In this document: positions 27,071-36,536 of the stretch, in pieces | Layout: each line of letters begins with the position of its first letter | How positions within the stretch are numbered: position 1 is the first letter of the stretch | Assembly: GCF_007860075.1 (NCBI RefSeq) | Contig: NZ_SJPP01000001.1 | Location: 3,693,490-3,757,489, forward strand | DNA from: Symmachiella macrocystis | GTDB lineage: Bacteria > Planctomycetota > Planctomycetia > Planctomycetales > Planctomycetaceae | DNA: 64,000 bases | Direction of reading: 5' to 3' | Program-made: the position numbers and the translations under genes | The notes under the pieces: model-generated | Told to the model about the DNA's origin: nothing | The model's input: the letters and a program-made list of their open reading frames with translations, nothing else | Database searches by the model: none

Positions 27071-28135
27071 TCATACCGTTTTCATCTCGCTGAACGGTTT
27101 GGCTTCGTAGGCTTCTCCGGAGAATTCGGCTAATAGGCGTCGGTCCTTGTTGGTGAGCTTCAAATTTTCGGACAGAACGGCGATGTTGTCATCAATGTCC
27201 TGAGGGATCGAGATGCCGATGTTGAGCATCGAAATCCGCTCGTCGTTCAGGACCCATCGAATGGCTGCACCGGGCAATTGGGGGAGGCGGTTGGCGGCGA
27301 AGCCGGGGACCACGTTTCCGGAATTGTGACTGAACACGCCTGCGCCCATAACTTTCATGGAGACGATCCCCATACCCAACTCGTGCGCCTTGGCCAAGCA
27401 AACGGCCCGATGTTGGAGATTTCGGTGGGACAACATCGTGTCCAATCCACGATTGAAGTAAGCGTAAGCCAGCAGGACCTGATCAAAGCCCCCGGTGGCG
27501 ACCAGTTTGGCCACTTCCTCAAAGGCAACGTGTGTTGTCAGCCCAATGAACCGTACGAGTCCTTCGTCTTTGAGCTTGAGCAATTGTTCATGGATTTTCA
27601 TTGCCCCCGCGAATCCCGCTTTTTCAATCGCCGGGCTGTGGATTTGGGCACAATCAACGTAGTCCGTCTGCAATTCTTTCAGCGATTTTTCCAGACTGGC
27701 GCGGGTGTGTGTCGGCCGCGGGTCGGCAATTTTTGTGGCGAGATAAACATTCTCGCGAACCCCTTTCAGCCCCTGCCCCATGATCGATTCGCTTTCGGCG
27801 TAGACGCGAGCTGTGTCGAAATATCGTACACCGCGGTCGTAGGCATATCGGACCATGGCGACCCGGTCTTCCAACGGCAGCACGCCGACGCCATATTCCT
27901 TGTTCCATTGCTTGATCATCGCCGAGCCGCCCATGCCCAAAACCGGCATCTTCCATCCCGTTTTTCCGAAGGCTTTGACGGGCATCGCGGTGGCTTGGTC
28001 AGCGGCTTTCCCCTTGTCCGCTGCACAGGCCTGAGACGAAAAAATCCCACCGGACATCGCGGTCGTCGCTCCACCGAGGACCACTCCCGACTTCAGGAAT
28101 TCACGGCGTTTCAGCTCTCCGTTGGGTGATGGCAT
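27071..28135 (-). CDS. Tat-exported aldo/keto reductase
   Basis: The 354-residue product has a twin-arginine signal (LKRREFLKSGVVLGGATT) and then an aldo/keto-reductase barrel: FGKTGWKMPVLGMGGSAM, DRGVRYFDTARVYAESE, VYLATKIADPRP, YVDCAQIHSP and FIGLTTH. The Asp and Tyr of the tetrad are visible (FDTARVY). Export of a cofactor-binding enzyme suggests a role with periplasmic substrates. It could be regulatory or accessory to the downstream putA, but the gap makes operon membership uncertain. Confidence 0.85.
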   Translation of the reverse strand: MPSPNGELKRREFLKSGVVLGGATTAMSGGIFSSQACAADKGKAADQATAMPVKAFGKTGWKMPVLGMGGSAMIKQWNKEYGVGVLPLEDRVAMVRYAYDRGVRYFDTARVYAESESIMGQGLKGVRENVYLATKIADPRPTHTRASLEKSLKELQTDYVDCAQIHSPAIEKAGFAGAMKIHEQLLKLKDEGLVRFIGLTTHVAFEEVAKLVATGGFDQVLLAYAYFNRGLDTMLSHRNLQHRAVCLAKAHELGMGIVSMKVMGAGVFSHNSGNVVPGFAANRLPQLPGAAIRWVLNDERISMLNIGISIPQDIDDNIAVLSENLKLTNKDRRLLAEFSGEAYEAKPFSEMKTV

Positions 28136-28342
28136 TTAGGTGTCTCGTTTCGTCGAATGTGAGTGGAAAAATGGGGTCTCATCCCCCCAGCGGTTCGCAA
28201 CAAACGCTTGCAAACCGATTATCGGGGCAAAATCCTTCAAAATCAATGCGATTCCGGTGTGCTAGCCGCCTTTACCGCTGCCGTCTGAGCCTTTATTATC
28301 TGCCGCATCCCCCCCTGATTTGAGGTTGAGAACTGAGATCGA

Positions 28343-30127
28343 ATGGCTGTATTGCTGCAAATTAGAGACGCTCACAAGAGTTATGGTGAACAGACGCTCC
28401 TAGACGGCGCCGAAGCGACGATCATTGACGATGTCAAAGTCGGGTTTGTTGGCCGCAACGGTGCCGGCAAGTCGACGTTGTTGCGGATTCTGCTGGGGGA
28501 TGAGGAGCTGGACAGCGGCGAAGTCATTCGCCACCCGCAACTCAAACTCGGCTATTTGCGTCAACACGATCCGTTCAAAGCGGGAGAGTCCGCGCTCGAT
28601 TTTCTGATGCGCGATAGCGAGCAACCCGATTGGAAGTGCGGCGAGGTCGCCGGCGAATTCGAATTGAAGGGCGCCTATCTCGAAGGCCCCGTCAAAGAGC
28701 TGTCCGGTGGTTGGCAAACGCGTGTCAAACTCGCCGCGCTGCTGCTGCACGAACCAAATTTGCTGCTGTTGGACGAACCGACAAACTTTCTCGACCTCCG
28801 TACGCAGATTTTGTTAGAGCACTTTTTAAGGCATTACAAACAGGCGTGCTTGATCGTCTCGCACGACCGGGCATTTTTGAATGCCACGTGCGCGCACACT
28901 CTGGATCTCACCCGCGGCAAGTTGACGATGTATCCCGGGCCGATCAACGCCTATCTCGACATGGTCGAAGAGACCCGGATACGCGACGAACGGACCAACG
29001 CCGCTGTGGTCTCCAAGCAAAAACAACTGCAACGCTTTATTGACAAAAATCGCGCCAATGCCAATACGGCGTCCCAAGCGCGCTCCAAGGCCAAACAACT
29101 CGAACGGTTGCAGGTTACGGAGATCGAAAGCGAAGAGCCGAACGCATTTATCCGCACGCCGATCGTCGAGCCGCGCAAGGGGGCAGCAATTCGTTGCGAG
29201 AAGCTTGCCATCGGATACCCCGACCACACCGTGGCGACGGGAATCAACATCGAGATCGAATATGGTGAGCGGGCGGCGATTGTCGGTGACAACGGCCAAG
29301 GTAAAACGACGTTTCTGCGCACACTCGTCGACTCACTCAAACCGCATGCGGGGAGCGTGCGTTGGGGATATCATTGCGACGTGGGTGTCTACGCGCAACA
29401 CGTTTATACCAGCCTGCCGCCGGAACAAACCGTCCAGCAATATCTGGAATACCACGCGCTCCCCGGTACGCCGCTACAGGCGATTTTGAAAGTCGCCGGC
29501 TCGATGTTGTTTCGCGGCGGCGCCGTCAACAAGACGGTTTCGGTGCTTTCAGGGGGCGAACGAGCGCGGCTTTGCATGGCGGGACTGTTGCTCGGCGAAC
29601 ATAACGTGCTCGTGCTGGACGAACCGGGAAACCATCTGGATGTCGACACGATCGAGGCGCTGGCGACGGCGTTGGTCGATTATCAAGGGACGGTCATTTT
29701 CACCAGCCATGACCGGCACTTCATGAAACAGGTCGCCACCTGCATCATCGAAGTTCGCGACGGTCATGTGAACAACTATGGCCGGGATTACGAGGCGTAT
29801 CTGTTCGCGGTGAACAAGGAAATCGACGACGGCGAACGAGAACGCAATGCGTCGATGGCCAAGGCGCTGCCCGGAAAACCGATGAAAGCCGCCGCCAAAA
29901 CCGCCCGCCGCGATGAACGTAAAATACGCAAAGAGCAATCCAAAACCGAAAAAGCCATCGCCCGACTCGATGACGAGAAGACCTCGTTGAGCAAACAACT
30001 GCTCACAGAAACTGATCCAGACGAAGCACTGCGATTGCACAATGAAGTGAAACTGTTGGAAGATAAGCTTGCAGAAGCGGAAGAGCGATGGTGCGAATTG
30101 CAAGAAGAACTGGAATCGGCTTTTTAG
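28343..30127 (+). CDS. ABC-F family ATPase (Uup/YheS-like)
   Basis: The 594-residue product has two ATPase cassettes and no membrane segments. Cassette one: VGRNGAGKSTLLRIL, KELSGGWQTRV, LLLLDEPTNFLD and SHDRAFL. Cassette two: VGDNGQGKTTFLRTL, SVLSGGERARLCMA, VLVLDEPGNHLD (Gly where Thr is usual) and SHDRHFM. A linker (AVVSKQKQLQRFIDKNRAN) and a basic C-terminal coiled coil (KIRKEQSKTEKAIARLDDE) complete it. ABC-F proteins act on the ribosome, relieving stalls or giving antibiotic protection. The coiled-coil tail fits a Uup/YheS-type protein. It converges with the HDOD gene, with only 13 bases between. Confidence 0.9.
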   Translation: MAVLLQIRDAHKSYGEQTLLDGAEATIIDDVKVGFVGRNGAGKSTLLRILLGDEELDSGEVIRHPQLKLGYLRQHDPFKAGESALDFLMRDSEQPDWKCGEVAGEFELKGAYLEGPVKELSGGWQTRVKLAALLLHEPNLLLLDEPTNFLDLRTQILLEHFLRHYKQACLIVSHDRAFLNATCAHTLDLTRGKLTMYPGPINAYLDMVEETRIRDERTNAAVVSKQKQLQRFIDKNRANANTASQARSKAKQLERLQVTEIESEEPNAFIRTPIVEPRKGAAIRCEKLAIGYPDHTVATGINIEIEYGERAAIVGDNGQGKTTFLRTLVDSLKPHAGSVRWGYHCDVGVYAQHVYTSLPPEQTVQQYLEYHALPGTPLQAILKVAGSMLFRGGAVNKTVSVLSGGERARLCMAGLLLGEHNVLVLDEPGNHLDVDTIEALATALVDYQGTVIFTSHDRHFMKQVATCIIEVRDGHVNNYGRDYEAYLFAVNKEIDDGERERNASMAKALPGKPMKAAAKTARRDERKIRKEQSKTEKAIARLDDEKTSLSKQLLTETDPDEALRLHNEVKLLEDKLAEAEERWCELQEELESAF

Positions 30128-30140
30128 GAGCGGGCTTGTC

Positions 30141-31244
30141 TTATGACGCAAGCCGCGTCAAGGTTCCGTCAGCATATGCTTCGGCGCTGTTCGCCGCAGC
30201 TTGGCAGCGCCTCGCTAAGGGAAAGTCGTTTTTGACGCCCATGGCATTTTCTTCGTGCAGCGCGTCGACCTTTTCTGCGATAGCGATCAGATCAAACGCT
30301 TTCCACTTTGTTTGCAGACGTTGCAACAGATCCAAGCCGAGGCGACTTTGGCGCAGTTGATCGGGGAGCATGGCGGAAAGCGCCACAGCGGCCGCGGGTG
30401 ACCGGCCCAAGACGGGGTGCCCCAGAATTCGCAAGCCGTAGTGGTGGGTCAGCATGCAACACACTAGTTCATCGGGCAATTTCCAACGACGCGCCAAACA
30501 GGCACTGGCGATGGCGTGGTCCCAGCCAAATACCGCTTGCTCAAATTCCGGCAATCCCTGCGTTTGTTGCTCGCGGGTTTGAATGAATTGCATGTATTCA
30601 GTCATCAAGTCATTGGTGAGGACCGGCATCAAAAAATCCTGCAACAACGCACCGGAGAACGCGATGTCTTCATCAGTCTTCAACAGCTTAGCAACTTCGC
30701 GCGCAAACAAAGCTTTTTGCAGGTTCGCATTCCAGAACGACGATTGATTGATCAGTTTCGATTGCCGTGACTGCACGGCTCCCCGCATGCCAGTGGTGAT
30801 CACAAAGTTTTTGGTTTGCCGTAAGCCCAGCATCGACATCGCTTGATGCACGGATTTGGCTTTATTGCGTAGGCCGACATAGGTCGAATTCACATGCCGG
30901 AGCAACTCAACTGTCAGTCCAGTGTCGGTCTCGACGATCTTTGCCAGCTCCAGTAAGTCGACTTCATCTTGCCCCGCTTTTTCGGTGAATTGCGTCACCG
31001 CGTGCGGCAGTGCGGGGAGTTCCAACGTCGGCGGCAATTCAGCCAGCGTAAAACTTCCCAATGACTCGTCAAGAATCGACGACCATGCAATATCCGCCAT
31101 GAGGAAATCCAACATCTGAAATCGAGGAGAATCAATCAGCCCGCAAGGCACGTTTGGTTGCGTGATGCGGTCCCATGCCAACCCGACTCCGCGCGGCTGG
31201 ACCAAGTGCGCTGCATCATCGCTGAAAGTATAGTTCACGATCAT
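30141..31244 (-). CDS. HDOD domain protein
   Basis: The 367-residue product contains an HDOD domain from about residue 70: LPPTLELPALPHAVTQF, ELAKIVETDTGLTVELLRHVNS, SVHQAMSMLGLRQTKNFV, then VLTNDLMTEYMQ and WDHAIASACLARRWKLPDELV, with THHYG near 266. HDOD proteins are noncatalytic relatives of HD phosphohydrolases and act in signalling or chemotaxis-like control. No other domain is visible. The start at 31244 has only weak ribosome-site support, so ATG 31115 (MLDFLMADIAWSS) is possible. It is convergent with the ABC-F gene. Confidence 0.8.
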   Translation of the reverse strand: MIVNYTFSDDAAHLVQPRGVGLAWDRITQPNVPCGLIDSPRFQMLDFLMADIAWSSILDESLGSFTLAELPPTLELPALPHAVTQFTEKAGQDEVDLLELAKIVETDTGLTVELLRHVNSTYVGLRNKAKSVHQAMSMLGLRQTKNFVITTGMRGAVQSRQSKLINQSSFWNANLQKALFAREVAKLLKTDEDIAFSGALLQDFLMPVLTNDLMTEYMQFIQTREQQTQGLPEFEQAVFGWDHAIASACLARRWKLPDELVCCMLTHHYGLRILGHPVLGRSPAAAVALSAMLPDQLRQSRLGLDLLQRLQTKWKAFDLIAIAEKVDALHEENAMGVKNDFPLARRCQAAANSAEAYADGTLTRLAS

Positions 31245-31605
31245 TGGGGGCTCGCTCGATCACTTAGGGTTTCTATGGGGTCGGACCGTTGAGTAGACGT
31301 TATCTTCGATAAAACCGCGCCAGTTGGGTCTCAGCTTTGCGCAAACGCAACTTTAGGTAGGCCTTTACTTCAGCGCAGCAACATCGGCAAGGACCGGAAA
31401 TCCACAGCCGACCACTTGCGGTCGTTTCTTGAAACAGCGACTTTCGCGACCCGAAAATCGCCCTGATTCGGCCTGAATTCATTTTATGTAGACTATGCCC
31501 CGACCTGCCGATGACGTAGAATGAAAGCATCAAAGATACTGCATGCATTGGGCACGCTGTCTCTGTTGTGCAGGTTTGTACCGCGACCAGTTTTAAGGGA
31601 CTTCG
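31245..31605. other. 361-base intergenic region
   Basis: This separates the minus-strand HDOD gene and the plus-strand DUF1501 gene. It carries a small hairpin-like word (GACCACTTGCGGTC near 31408) that resembles GACCGCTTGCGGTC near 15800. The 82-residue minus frame at 31300-31548 looks like a shadow. No clear promoter. Confidence 0.4.
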
Positions 31606-32934
31606 ATGTTAACGCTGTTGGGATCAAGTGCGCCGTATTGTGACGGATTGTCGCGCCGCTCGTTTCTACAAATTGGCAGCCTGGCTGTCGGCGGGTTGAG
31701 CCTGCCGCAACTCCTCGCCGCCGAAGATGCTGCTGGAACGGGAACGCGCAAGCATTCGGTGATTATGGTCTACCTGACCGGGGGCCTTTCGCACCAAGAT
31801 ACCTTCGACCTCAAGCCCGATGCGCCCGACGGGATTCGCGGCGAGTTCACACCGATTGACAGTAACGTTCCCGGCATTCAAGTGGGGAATCTGTTGCCCA
31901 AGACGGCGCAACTGATGGACAAGATCGCAGTAATTCGCTCGATCGTCGGACTCCGCGACGAACATTCCAGCTTTCAAAATGTGACTGGCTTTCCCAAAGG
32001 TGAAAGCGAGCGAGACGGCCACCCGAGTTTCGGTTCGATCATCTCCCACGAAGTCGGCTCGGCCGATGGAGTCACGCCCGCGTTCGTCGACCTGTTTCCA
32101 ACGATGCAGCACCGTCCCTACAACAGTCCCGGTTCGGGAGTCCTAGGCCCTACGCATGCCGGCATCAAAGCCGATGGCGAAGATCTGGCCAGTATGAAGT
32201 TGCGGTATATCGAAGGGGGCCGTTTCGACAATCGTCAAAAACTGCTCGCCAGTCTCGATGATTATCGCCGCCAGGTGGACAACGAACAGTTGAGCGGCGT
32301 CGATTCGAATTACGAACGGGCCTTCAGCGTTTTGACCTCCAGCAAACTGGTCGACGCGCTCGACGTGGAAAACGAAGACCCACGACTCCGTGAACGATAC
32401 GGTAAAGGTTCCGCAAAGCACCTGGGCGACGGAGCCCCGATGTGGAACGACCAACTACTGGCCGCCCGCCGACTTGTCGAAGCGGGTGTCCGCTGCGTCA
32501 CGGTGGCATATGGATTCTGGGATACCCACGGCAATAATTTCGGTCACTTGAAAAAACATCTGCCGCTCTTCGATACAGGTGTCTCGGCGCTCGTGCAAGA
32601 TATTTATGACCGCGGACTGGATCAAGACGTCTCCGTCGTCGTCTGGGGTGAATTCGGTCGCACACCAAAAATCAACGACAAAGCCGGACGCGATCACTGG
32701 GCGCGGGTCAGCCATGCCCTGCTGTCCGGCGGCAATATGCCAACGGGGCAGGTGATCGGTTCGACTGACAAAATCGCCGGCGAAGCGCAAACCCGTCCCG
32801 TGCACTACCAAGACGTGTTGGCGACGTTGTATCACAACCTGGGCGTCGAACCGCACCGCTTCATTCGCCGCGCCGGCGGAGCAACCGTACCTATCCTGCC
32901 CGGCAGCGCAAGAATCATCTCCGAACTCACCTAG
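31606..32934 (+). CDS. DUF1501 family protein with Tat signal
   Basis: The 442-residue product has a twin-arginine signal (LSRRSFLQIGSLAVGGLSL) and the DUF1501 core: VIMVYLTGGLSHQDTFD, LLPKTAQLMDKIAVIRSI, EHSSFQN, GVRCVTVAYGFWDTHGNN, FGRTPKINDKAGRDHW and HYQDVLATLYHNLG. The fold is related to alkaline phosphatase/sulfatase, though an activity is unproven. The usual partner is a DUF1549/DUF1553 protein; here the closest one ends at 22518, about 9 kb away. ATG follows AAGGGACTTCG. Confidence 0.9.
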   Translation: MLTLLGSSAPYCDGLSRRSFLQIGSLAVGGLSLPQLLAAEDAAGTGTRKHSVIMVYLTGGLSHQDTFDLKPDAPDGIRGEFTPIDSNVPGIQVGNLLPKTAQLMDKIAVIRSIVGLRDEHSSFQNVTGFPKGESERDGHPSFGSIISHEVGSADGVTPAFVDLFPTMQHRPYNSPGSGVLGPTHAGIKADGEDLASMKLRYIEGGRFDNRQKLLASLDDYRRQVDNEQLSGVDSNYERAFSVLTSSKLVDALDVENEDPRLRERYGKGSAKHLGDGAPMWNDQLLAARRLVEAGVRCVTVAYGFWDTHGNNFGHLKKHLPLFDTGVSALVQDIYDRGLDQDVSVVVWGEFGRTPKINDKAGRDHWARVSHALLSGGNMPTGQVIGSTDKIAGEAQTRPVHYQDVLATLYHNLGVEPHRFIRRAGGATVPILPGSARIISELT

Positions 32935-32974
32935 CGGCACGGCCGCTTGGTTCGAGCTGCCGCTCGGTTTGTTT

Positions 32975-33219
32975 TAGGCCGCTCCCGTTGGTCGCTGCGC
33001 AATGATTCTATTTCCCCCTCTCCCTCTGGGAGAGAGCCGGAGTGAGGGATTTCGCACGGGCAAGTGACGATCCCTATCACCAGATCGCCCATACACTTTT
33101 GAGTTCTTGCAGTCTGCCACTCGGGCAAGATTTTTACGAGTCGCTTCGGTGGCGTCGAGGAGGTCACATCCTCGCCCATACGACTTCCACATAGCACAGC
33201 GACCAACGGGAGCGGCCTA
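32975..33219. repeat. 245-bp element bounded by 23-bp perfect inverted repeats
   Basis: TAGGCCGCTCCCGTTGGTCG... at 32975-32997 pairs with its exact complement at 33197-33219 (23 bp), and the match continues imperfectly inward for several bases. The inside holds a 35-base CCCTCTCCCTCT...GTGAGGG repeat at 33014-33048. No flanking target duplication is visible and no transposase is present. It could be a mobile-element-like or long-hairpin element. Confidence 0.6.
33014..33048. repeat. CCCTCTCCCTCT / GTGAGGG palindromic repeat
   Basis: A near-palindromic word of the same family as 48748-48782, nested inside the 245-bp inverted-repeat element. A further copy lies in the opposite orientation at 39806-39840. 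Confidence 0.75.
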
Positions 33220-33343
33220 TGCACTACGAGCGGGAACTCGCACCTAGCGGCCTCGCCCGATGGATTGCCGTTGACAGTGACGTTGCCGGCAGTAGAATTC
33301 CGCTCTAATCGTTGCGTCAGATTCCTCATGGCATTTGAGTCCC

Positions 33344-33739
33344 ATGGCCCGACCCCAGCTTCCCTATCCTACACCCAAGGAACTCGAAGTTCTGCAAGTG
33401 CTCTGGGAAGAAGAACCGTGTTCCGTCCGGCAAATGATGGAGCAACTTGGACGACGGCGGCCGCGGGCGTATTCATCCGTGTTGAATTTGTTGAACACGA
33501 TGACCGACAAGGGTCTGCTGATGCGCAAGGCACATGGTTCGGCCTATCTTTACAAAGCCCGCATTGACCGGGAGCGGACCAACGGCGGACTGGTTAAGGA
33601 TCTCCTCAACCGCGCTTTCTCCGGTTCCGCTGCATCACTCATCACCCACGCACTTAAGCAGGGTAAGCCCAGCGTTGAAGAATTGGACGCGATAACCCGC
33701 GCCATCAAGGACTACCGTGGCGGGCACGGCGTGCGGTGA
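33344..33739 (+). CDS. BlaI/MecI/CopY family transcriptional repressor
   Basis: The 131-residue product (ATG 33344; in-frame TTG at 33335) has the winged-helix layout of BlaI/MecI: PTPKELEVLQVLWEEEPCSVRQMMEQL, then RAYSSVLNLLNTMTDKGLLMRKAHGSAYLYKA. The C-terminal tail (LLNRAFSGSAASLITHAL, SVEELDAITRAIKDYR) is the dimerisation part. Members repress beta-lactamase, copper or other operons and are released by a BlaR-type protease. No BlaR-like gene is adjacent, so the target is unknown. A Tat-exported protein gene follows after 146 bases. Confidence 0.85.
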   Translation: MARPQLPYPTPKELEVLQVLWEEEPCSVRQMMEQLGRRRPRAYSSVLNLLNTMTDKGLLMRKAHGSAYLYKARIDRERTNGGLVKDLLNRAFSGSAASLITHALKQGKPSVEELDAITRAIKDYRGGHGVR

Positions 33740-33885
33740 AGGTTTTAGCTTGGGATGTTCCGTATCATCCGGCCGGGGTTCTAATGGAATCCAGTGACCA
33801 GACTGATTTTATTTGACGTTTGTTGCTAAAATGGCAGGTGACGTCGCTCGTAAGCCCGTGGCCTTTATCCCAGGAGGACCGATTC

Positions 33886-35415
33886 ATGTCTACGCACGCC
33901 ACTCGACGGGACTTTTTACGGGGTGCCTCAGCGACCGGGCTATTAGGATTAACGGGCACGTCGTTTCTCACGCAACTACCGACTGTCTCCGCGGCTGAGG
34001 CGAAATTGGATGCTACGGCGGTTCATTTCGGGGCTGCGATTGAACCGACAGTTCGATTGCTGGAAGAGACGCCGCGCGAGCAGTTGTTGGAGAAAGTCGC
34101 GGCGAGGATTCACGGCGGGCTCAGTTATCGCGAAGTCCTAGCGGCGCTGTTGTTGGCCGGTGTCCGCAATGTGCAACCGCGGCCATCGGTCGGTTTTAAA
34201 TTCCATGCTGTGCTCGTGGTTAATTCGGCGCACTTGGCGAGCTTGAACTCTCCCGCTGGGGATCGCTGGTTGCCGATTTTTTGGGCGCTGGACGAATTCA
34301 AAGATTCACAGCAACGCGACATCACCGAAGGCGACTGGACGATGGCGGCCGTCAACGAAGCGGCTGTTCCCCCGGCGCACCAAGCCCGTAAAGCGTTCAA
34401 GACCGCGATGGACCGTTGGGACGTTGCGGGGGCTGACGCGGCTGTCGCCGCTTTGGCGCGGACCGCCGGCTCGAATCAGGTGTTTGAATTGTTCGCGCAC
34501 TACGCTGCTCGCGATTTTCGCAGCATCGGACATAAAGCAATCTACGTCGCCAACAGTTGGCGGACGCTGCAGTGTATCGGCTGGCAAAATGCCGAACCGG
34601 TGTTGCGGTCGTTAGCGTACGCATTACTCAACCACCACAACGAACCCAATCCCGCTGATAGCGACCTGGCGCCCGATCGACCTTGGCGAACCAACGCGGC
34701 ACTGGCCGAAACCATCCGTCCCGAATGGACCGGCGGCGAAGTCAATTCGGCAGCGACTACGGACTTGTTAACAGGCTTGCGTAGTGGAACACCCGACGAC
34801 GTCTGCGATGCTGTTGTACAGATGCTCAATCAGGGAATTGCTCCGCAATCGGTTTACGATGCTTTGCTCGTCGGAGCCGGTGAATTGTTGATCCGCCAAC
34901 CTGGTATTGTGGCGCTGCATGCAGTCACCTCGACGAATGCGCTACGTTATCTGTTTAGCACCAGCAGCCGCGACAAAACCCGTCGGATGCTACTTTTACA
35001 AAATGCCGCGTTCCTGACGCTCTTCCGTGAGGCAATGCGCGGGCGTGGAAAAGTGGGCGATACGCGAATCGATCAACTCCAAGCGGCAGCGCCGCCAAGT
35101 GATTCCGCCACTGCACTCGCCCAGATCTTTCAGGAGGTTAGCAGCGATCGCGGCGTGGCGGCTGAGAAAGTTCTCGGTTACCTTGACGCTGATCAACCGG
35201 TTAAACCGTTGATCGACGAAGCGCGGCGGCTGATCTTTATGAAAGGCAAGAACGCGCACGATTACAAATTCAGTTCGGCCGTCTTAGAGGATTATTACCA
35301 TATCTCGCCCGCATGGCGAAATCAATTTTTAGCGTCGAGTGTCTATAACCTGCGCGGATCGGGAGACGCGGACAACACGTTGGTCCAACGGACGCGTGCC
35401 GCATTGAGTTCTTGA
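33886..35415 (+). CDS. Tat-exported protein of unknown function
   Basis: ATG at 33886 has an ideal AGGAGG eight bases upstream and gives 509 residues. The open frame from 33820 is not needed. The twin-arginine signal is TRRDFLRGASATGLLGLTG. The rest is largely helical-looking and Ala/Leu-rich: PREQLLEKVAARIHGGLSYRE, VLAALLLAGVRNVQ, AAVAALARTAGSNQVFELFAHY, LLTGLRSGTPDDVCDAV. Such stretches could form repeats, but no defined family is recognised. It ends SVYNLRGSGDADNTLVQRTR. It follows the BlaI-type regulator on the same strand; regulation by it is possible only. Confidence 0.7.
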   Translation: MSTHATRRDFLRGASATGLLGLTGTSFLTQLPTVSAAEAKLDATAVHFGAAIEPTVRLLEETPREQLLEKVAARIHGGLSYREVLAALLLAGVRNVQPRPSVGFKFHAVLVVNSAHLASLNSPAGDRWLPIFWALDEFKDSQQRDITEGDWTMAAVNEAAVPPAHQARKAFKTAMDRWDVAGADAAVAALARTAGSNQVFELFAHYAARDFRSIGHKAIYVANSWRTLQCIGWQNAEPVLRSLAYALLNHHNEPNPADSDLAPDRPWRTNAALAETIRPEWTGGEVNSAATTDLLTGLRSGTPDDVCDAVVQMLNQGIAPQSVYDALLVGAGELLIRQPGIVALHAVTSTNALRYLFSTSSRDKTRRMLLLQNAAFLTLFREAMRGRGKVGDTRIDQLQAAAPPSDSATALAQIFQEVSSDRGVAAEKVLGYLDADQPVKPLIDEARRLIFMKGKNAHDYKFSSAVLEDYYHISPAWRNQFLASSVYNLRGSGDADNTLVQRTRAALSS

Positions 35416-35544
35416 TGATTCCAAGGCAGTAGAAATACAAGTCGACAACCAAGCATTGCGCCACCAATTTCGCTAGCTGTTGAATTCAACCGTCGATGGT
35501 CGGTAGGATGCAGTGAGATTAAGCCGTATCACGAGGAGCCAGCT

Positions 35545-36012
35545 ATGATCAAGTTAAAACGCATTTTGGTACCGACCGATTTCAGCGCCTATTCTGAAGA
35601 GGCGATGACGTACGCTTGCGCATTTGCCGAGCAATTTAAAGCTGAGTTACATGTGGTACACGTCCTGCAGGATTTAGTTGGAGTTGTACCCGATCCAGGA
35701 GTCGCTTTTCCGCCACCGGGCGATTACATGGGCGAATTGCAGACCAGTGCTGAAAAGGCTTTGCTGCAAATACCCGCTCCCGAATGGGCAGCGAAGAACA
35801 CAGTCGTCCGCGCAACGCGGCAAGGCCCGCCGTTCTTAGAAATCGTTCGCTATGCCAAAGAGCTGGAGATTGATCTGATCGTCCTGGGGACGCACGGTCG
35901 CGGCGGCTTAGCGCATGTACTGTTGGGCAGCGTCGCCGAACGAGTCGTCCGCAAGGCCCCCTGCCCTGTCCTGACCGTTCGCCCCGGTGAACACGAATTC
36001 GTTATGCCGTAA
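35545..36012 (+). CDS. Universal stress protein (UspA family)
   Basis: The 155-residue product matches the UspA fold. It opens KRILVPTDFSAYSEEAMTYACAFAE and ends with the ATP-binding signature GTHGRGGLAHVLLGSVAERVVRKAPCPVLTVR, showing the G-2x-G-9x-G-S spacing. Nucleotide-binding Usp proteins take part in stress survival. GAGGAG lies six bases before the ATG. It converges with the zinc-ribbon gene at 36026, with 13 bases between. Confidence 0.92.
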   Translation: MIKLKRILVPTDFSAYSEEAMTYACAFAEQFKAELHVVHVLQDLVGVVPDPGVAFPPPGDYMGELQTSAEKALLQIPAPEWAAKNTVVRATRQGPPFLEIVRYAKELEIDLIVLGTHGRGGLAHVLLGSVAERVVRKAPCPVLTVRPGEHEFVMP

Positions 36013-36025
36013 CAGCATCAGGCCA

Positions 36026-36499
36026 TTACACCACTTCCGCCGGGGTTTTACATTGCGGACAAGCGGTTTCGTTTGGCAGTAAACGTTTGCCGCAAGTTCG
36101 GCAAACGCGTCCCGATGCATGTTCCGACTCGTTGTTGACCCCTTCGAGGTAATCCTTCACGACAACTTGGCAGCGCGGACAGGCCGACTCGCGGGGCAGC
36201 ATGTTTCCGCAGCAGGCTGGACATTTTCCCGCAGCCACGGCCAGTTGTGGGTCACGCCGCCACTTAGCGAGGTCGTCTAGCTCGGCCTTGCAGTGCGTGC
36301 ACCAATGCTCGCGTGGCAGGAACTTGGTTCCACAGACCGGACAGGCCCGCGCAGCGGCAACCGGAGCCGTTTCGTCCGCCGCATCATCGTTTGCAAATGC
36401 GACTGTGCTTCCGCAATTCGGGCAGGTTGTCGACGCCGTCTGCCACCCCTCGGGAATATGGATTTGGTGTCCACATTCGCACTCAACCTCTATCGGCAC
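36026..36499 (-). CDS. Multi zinc-ribbon protein
   Basis: The 157-residue product has five Cys-pair groups: CECG with CPNCG, CPVCG with CTHC, CPACC with CPRC, and CRTCG with CPQC. This gives about four zinc ribbons separated by short linkers, for example REHWCTHCKAELDDLAKW. There is no membrane segment. The role is unknown; such arrays usually bind zinc and partners. It starts at GTG 36499, six bases after AGGAG. It is the third gene of a minus-strand operon, 37 bases after the 510-residue gene; the first gene also carries a Cys-pair N-terminus. Confidence 0.8.
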   Translation of the reverse strand: MPIEVECECGHQIHIPEGWQTASTTCPNCGSTVAFANDDAADETAPVAAARACPVCGTKFLPREHWCTHCKAELDDLAKWRRDPQLAVAAGKCPACCGNMLPRESACPRCQVVVKDYLEGVNNESEHASGRVCRTCGKRLLPNETACPQCKTPAEVV

Positions 36500-36536
36500 C
36501 GTTCACTCCTGTTCGGATCAAAATTCGGGGGGCGCA

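Noticed and set aside
32931-33329. Minus-strand frame of 132 codons
   Set aside because: It is made largely from the inverted-repeat element and its inner repeat.
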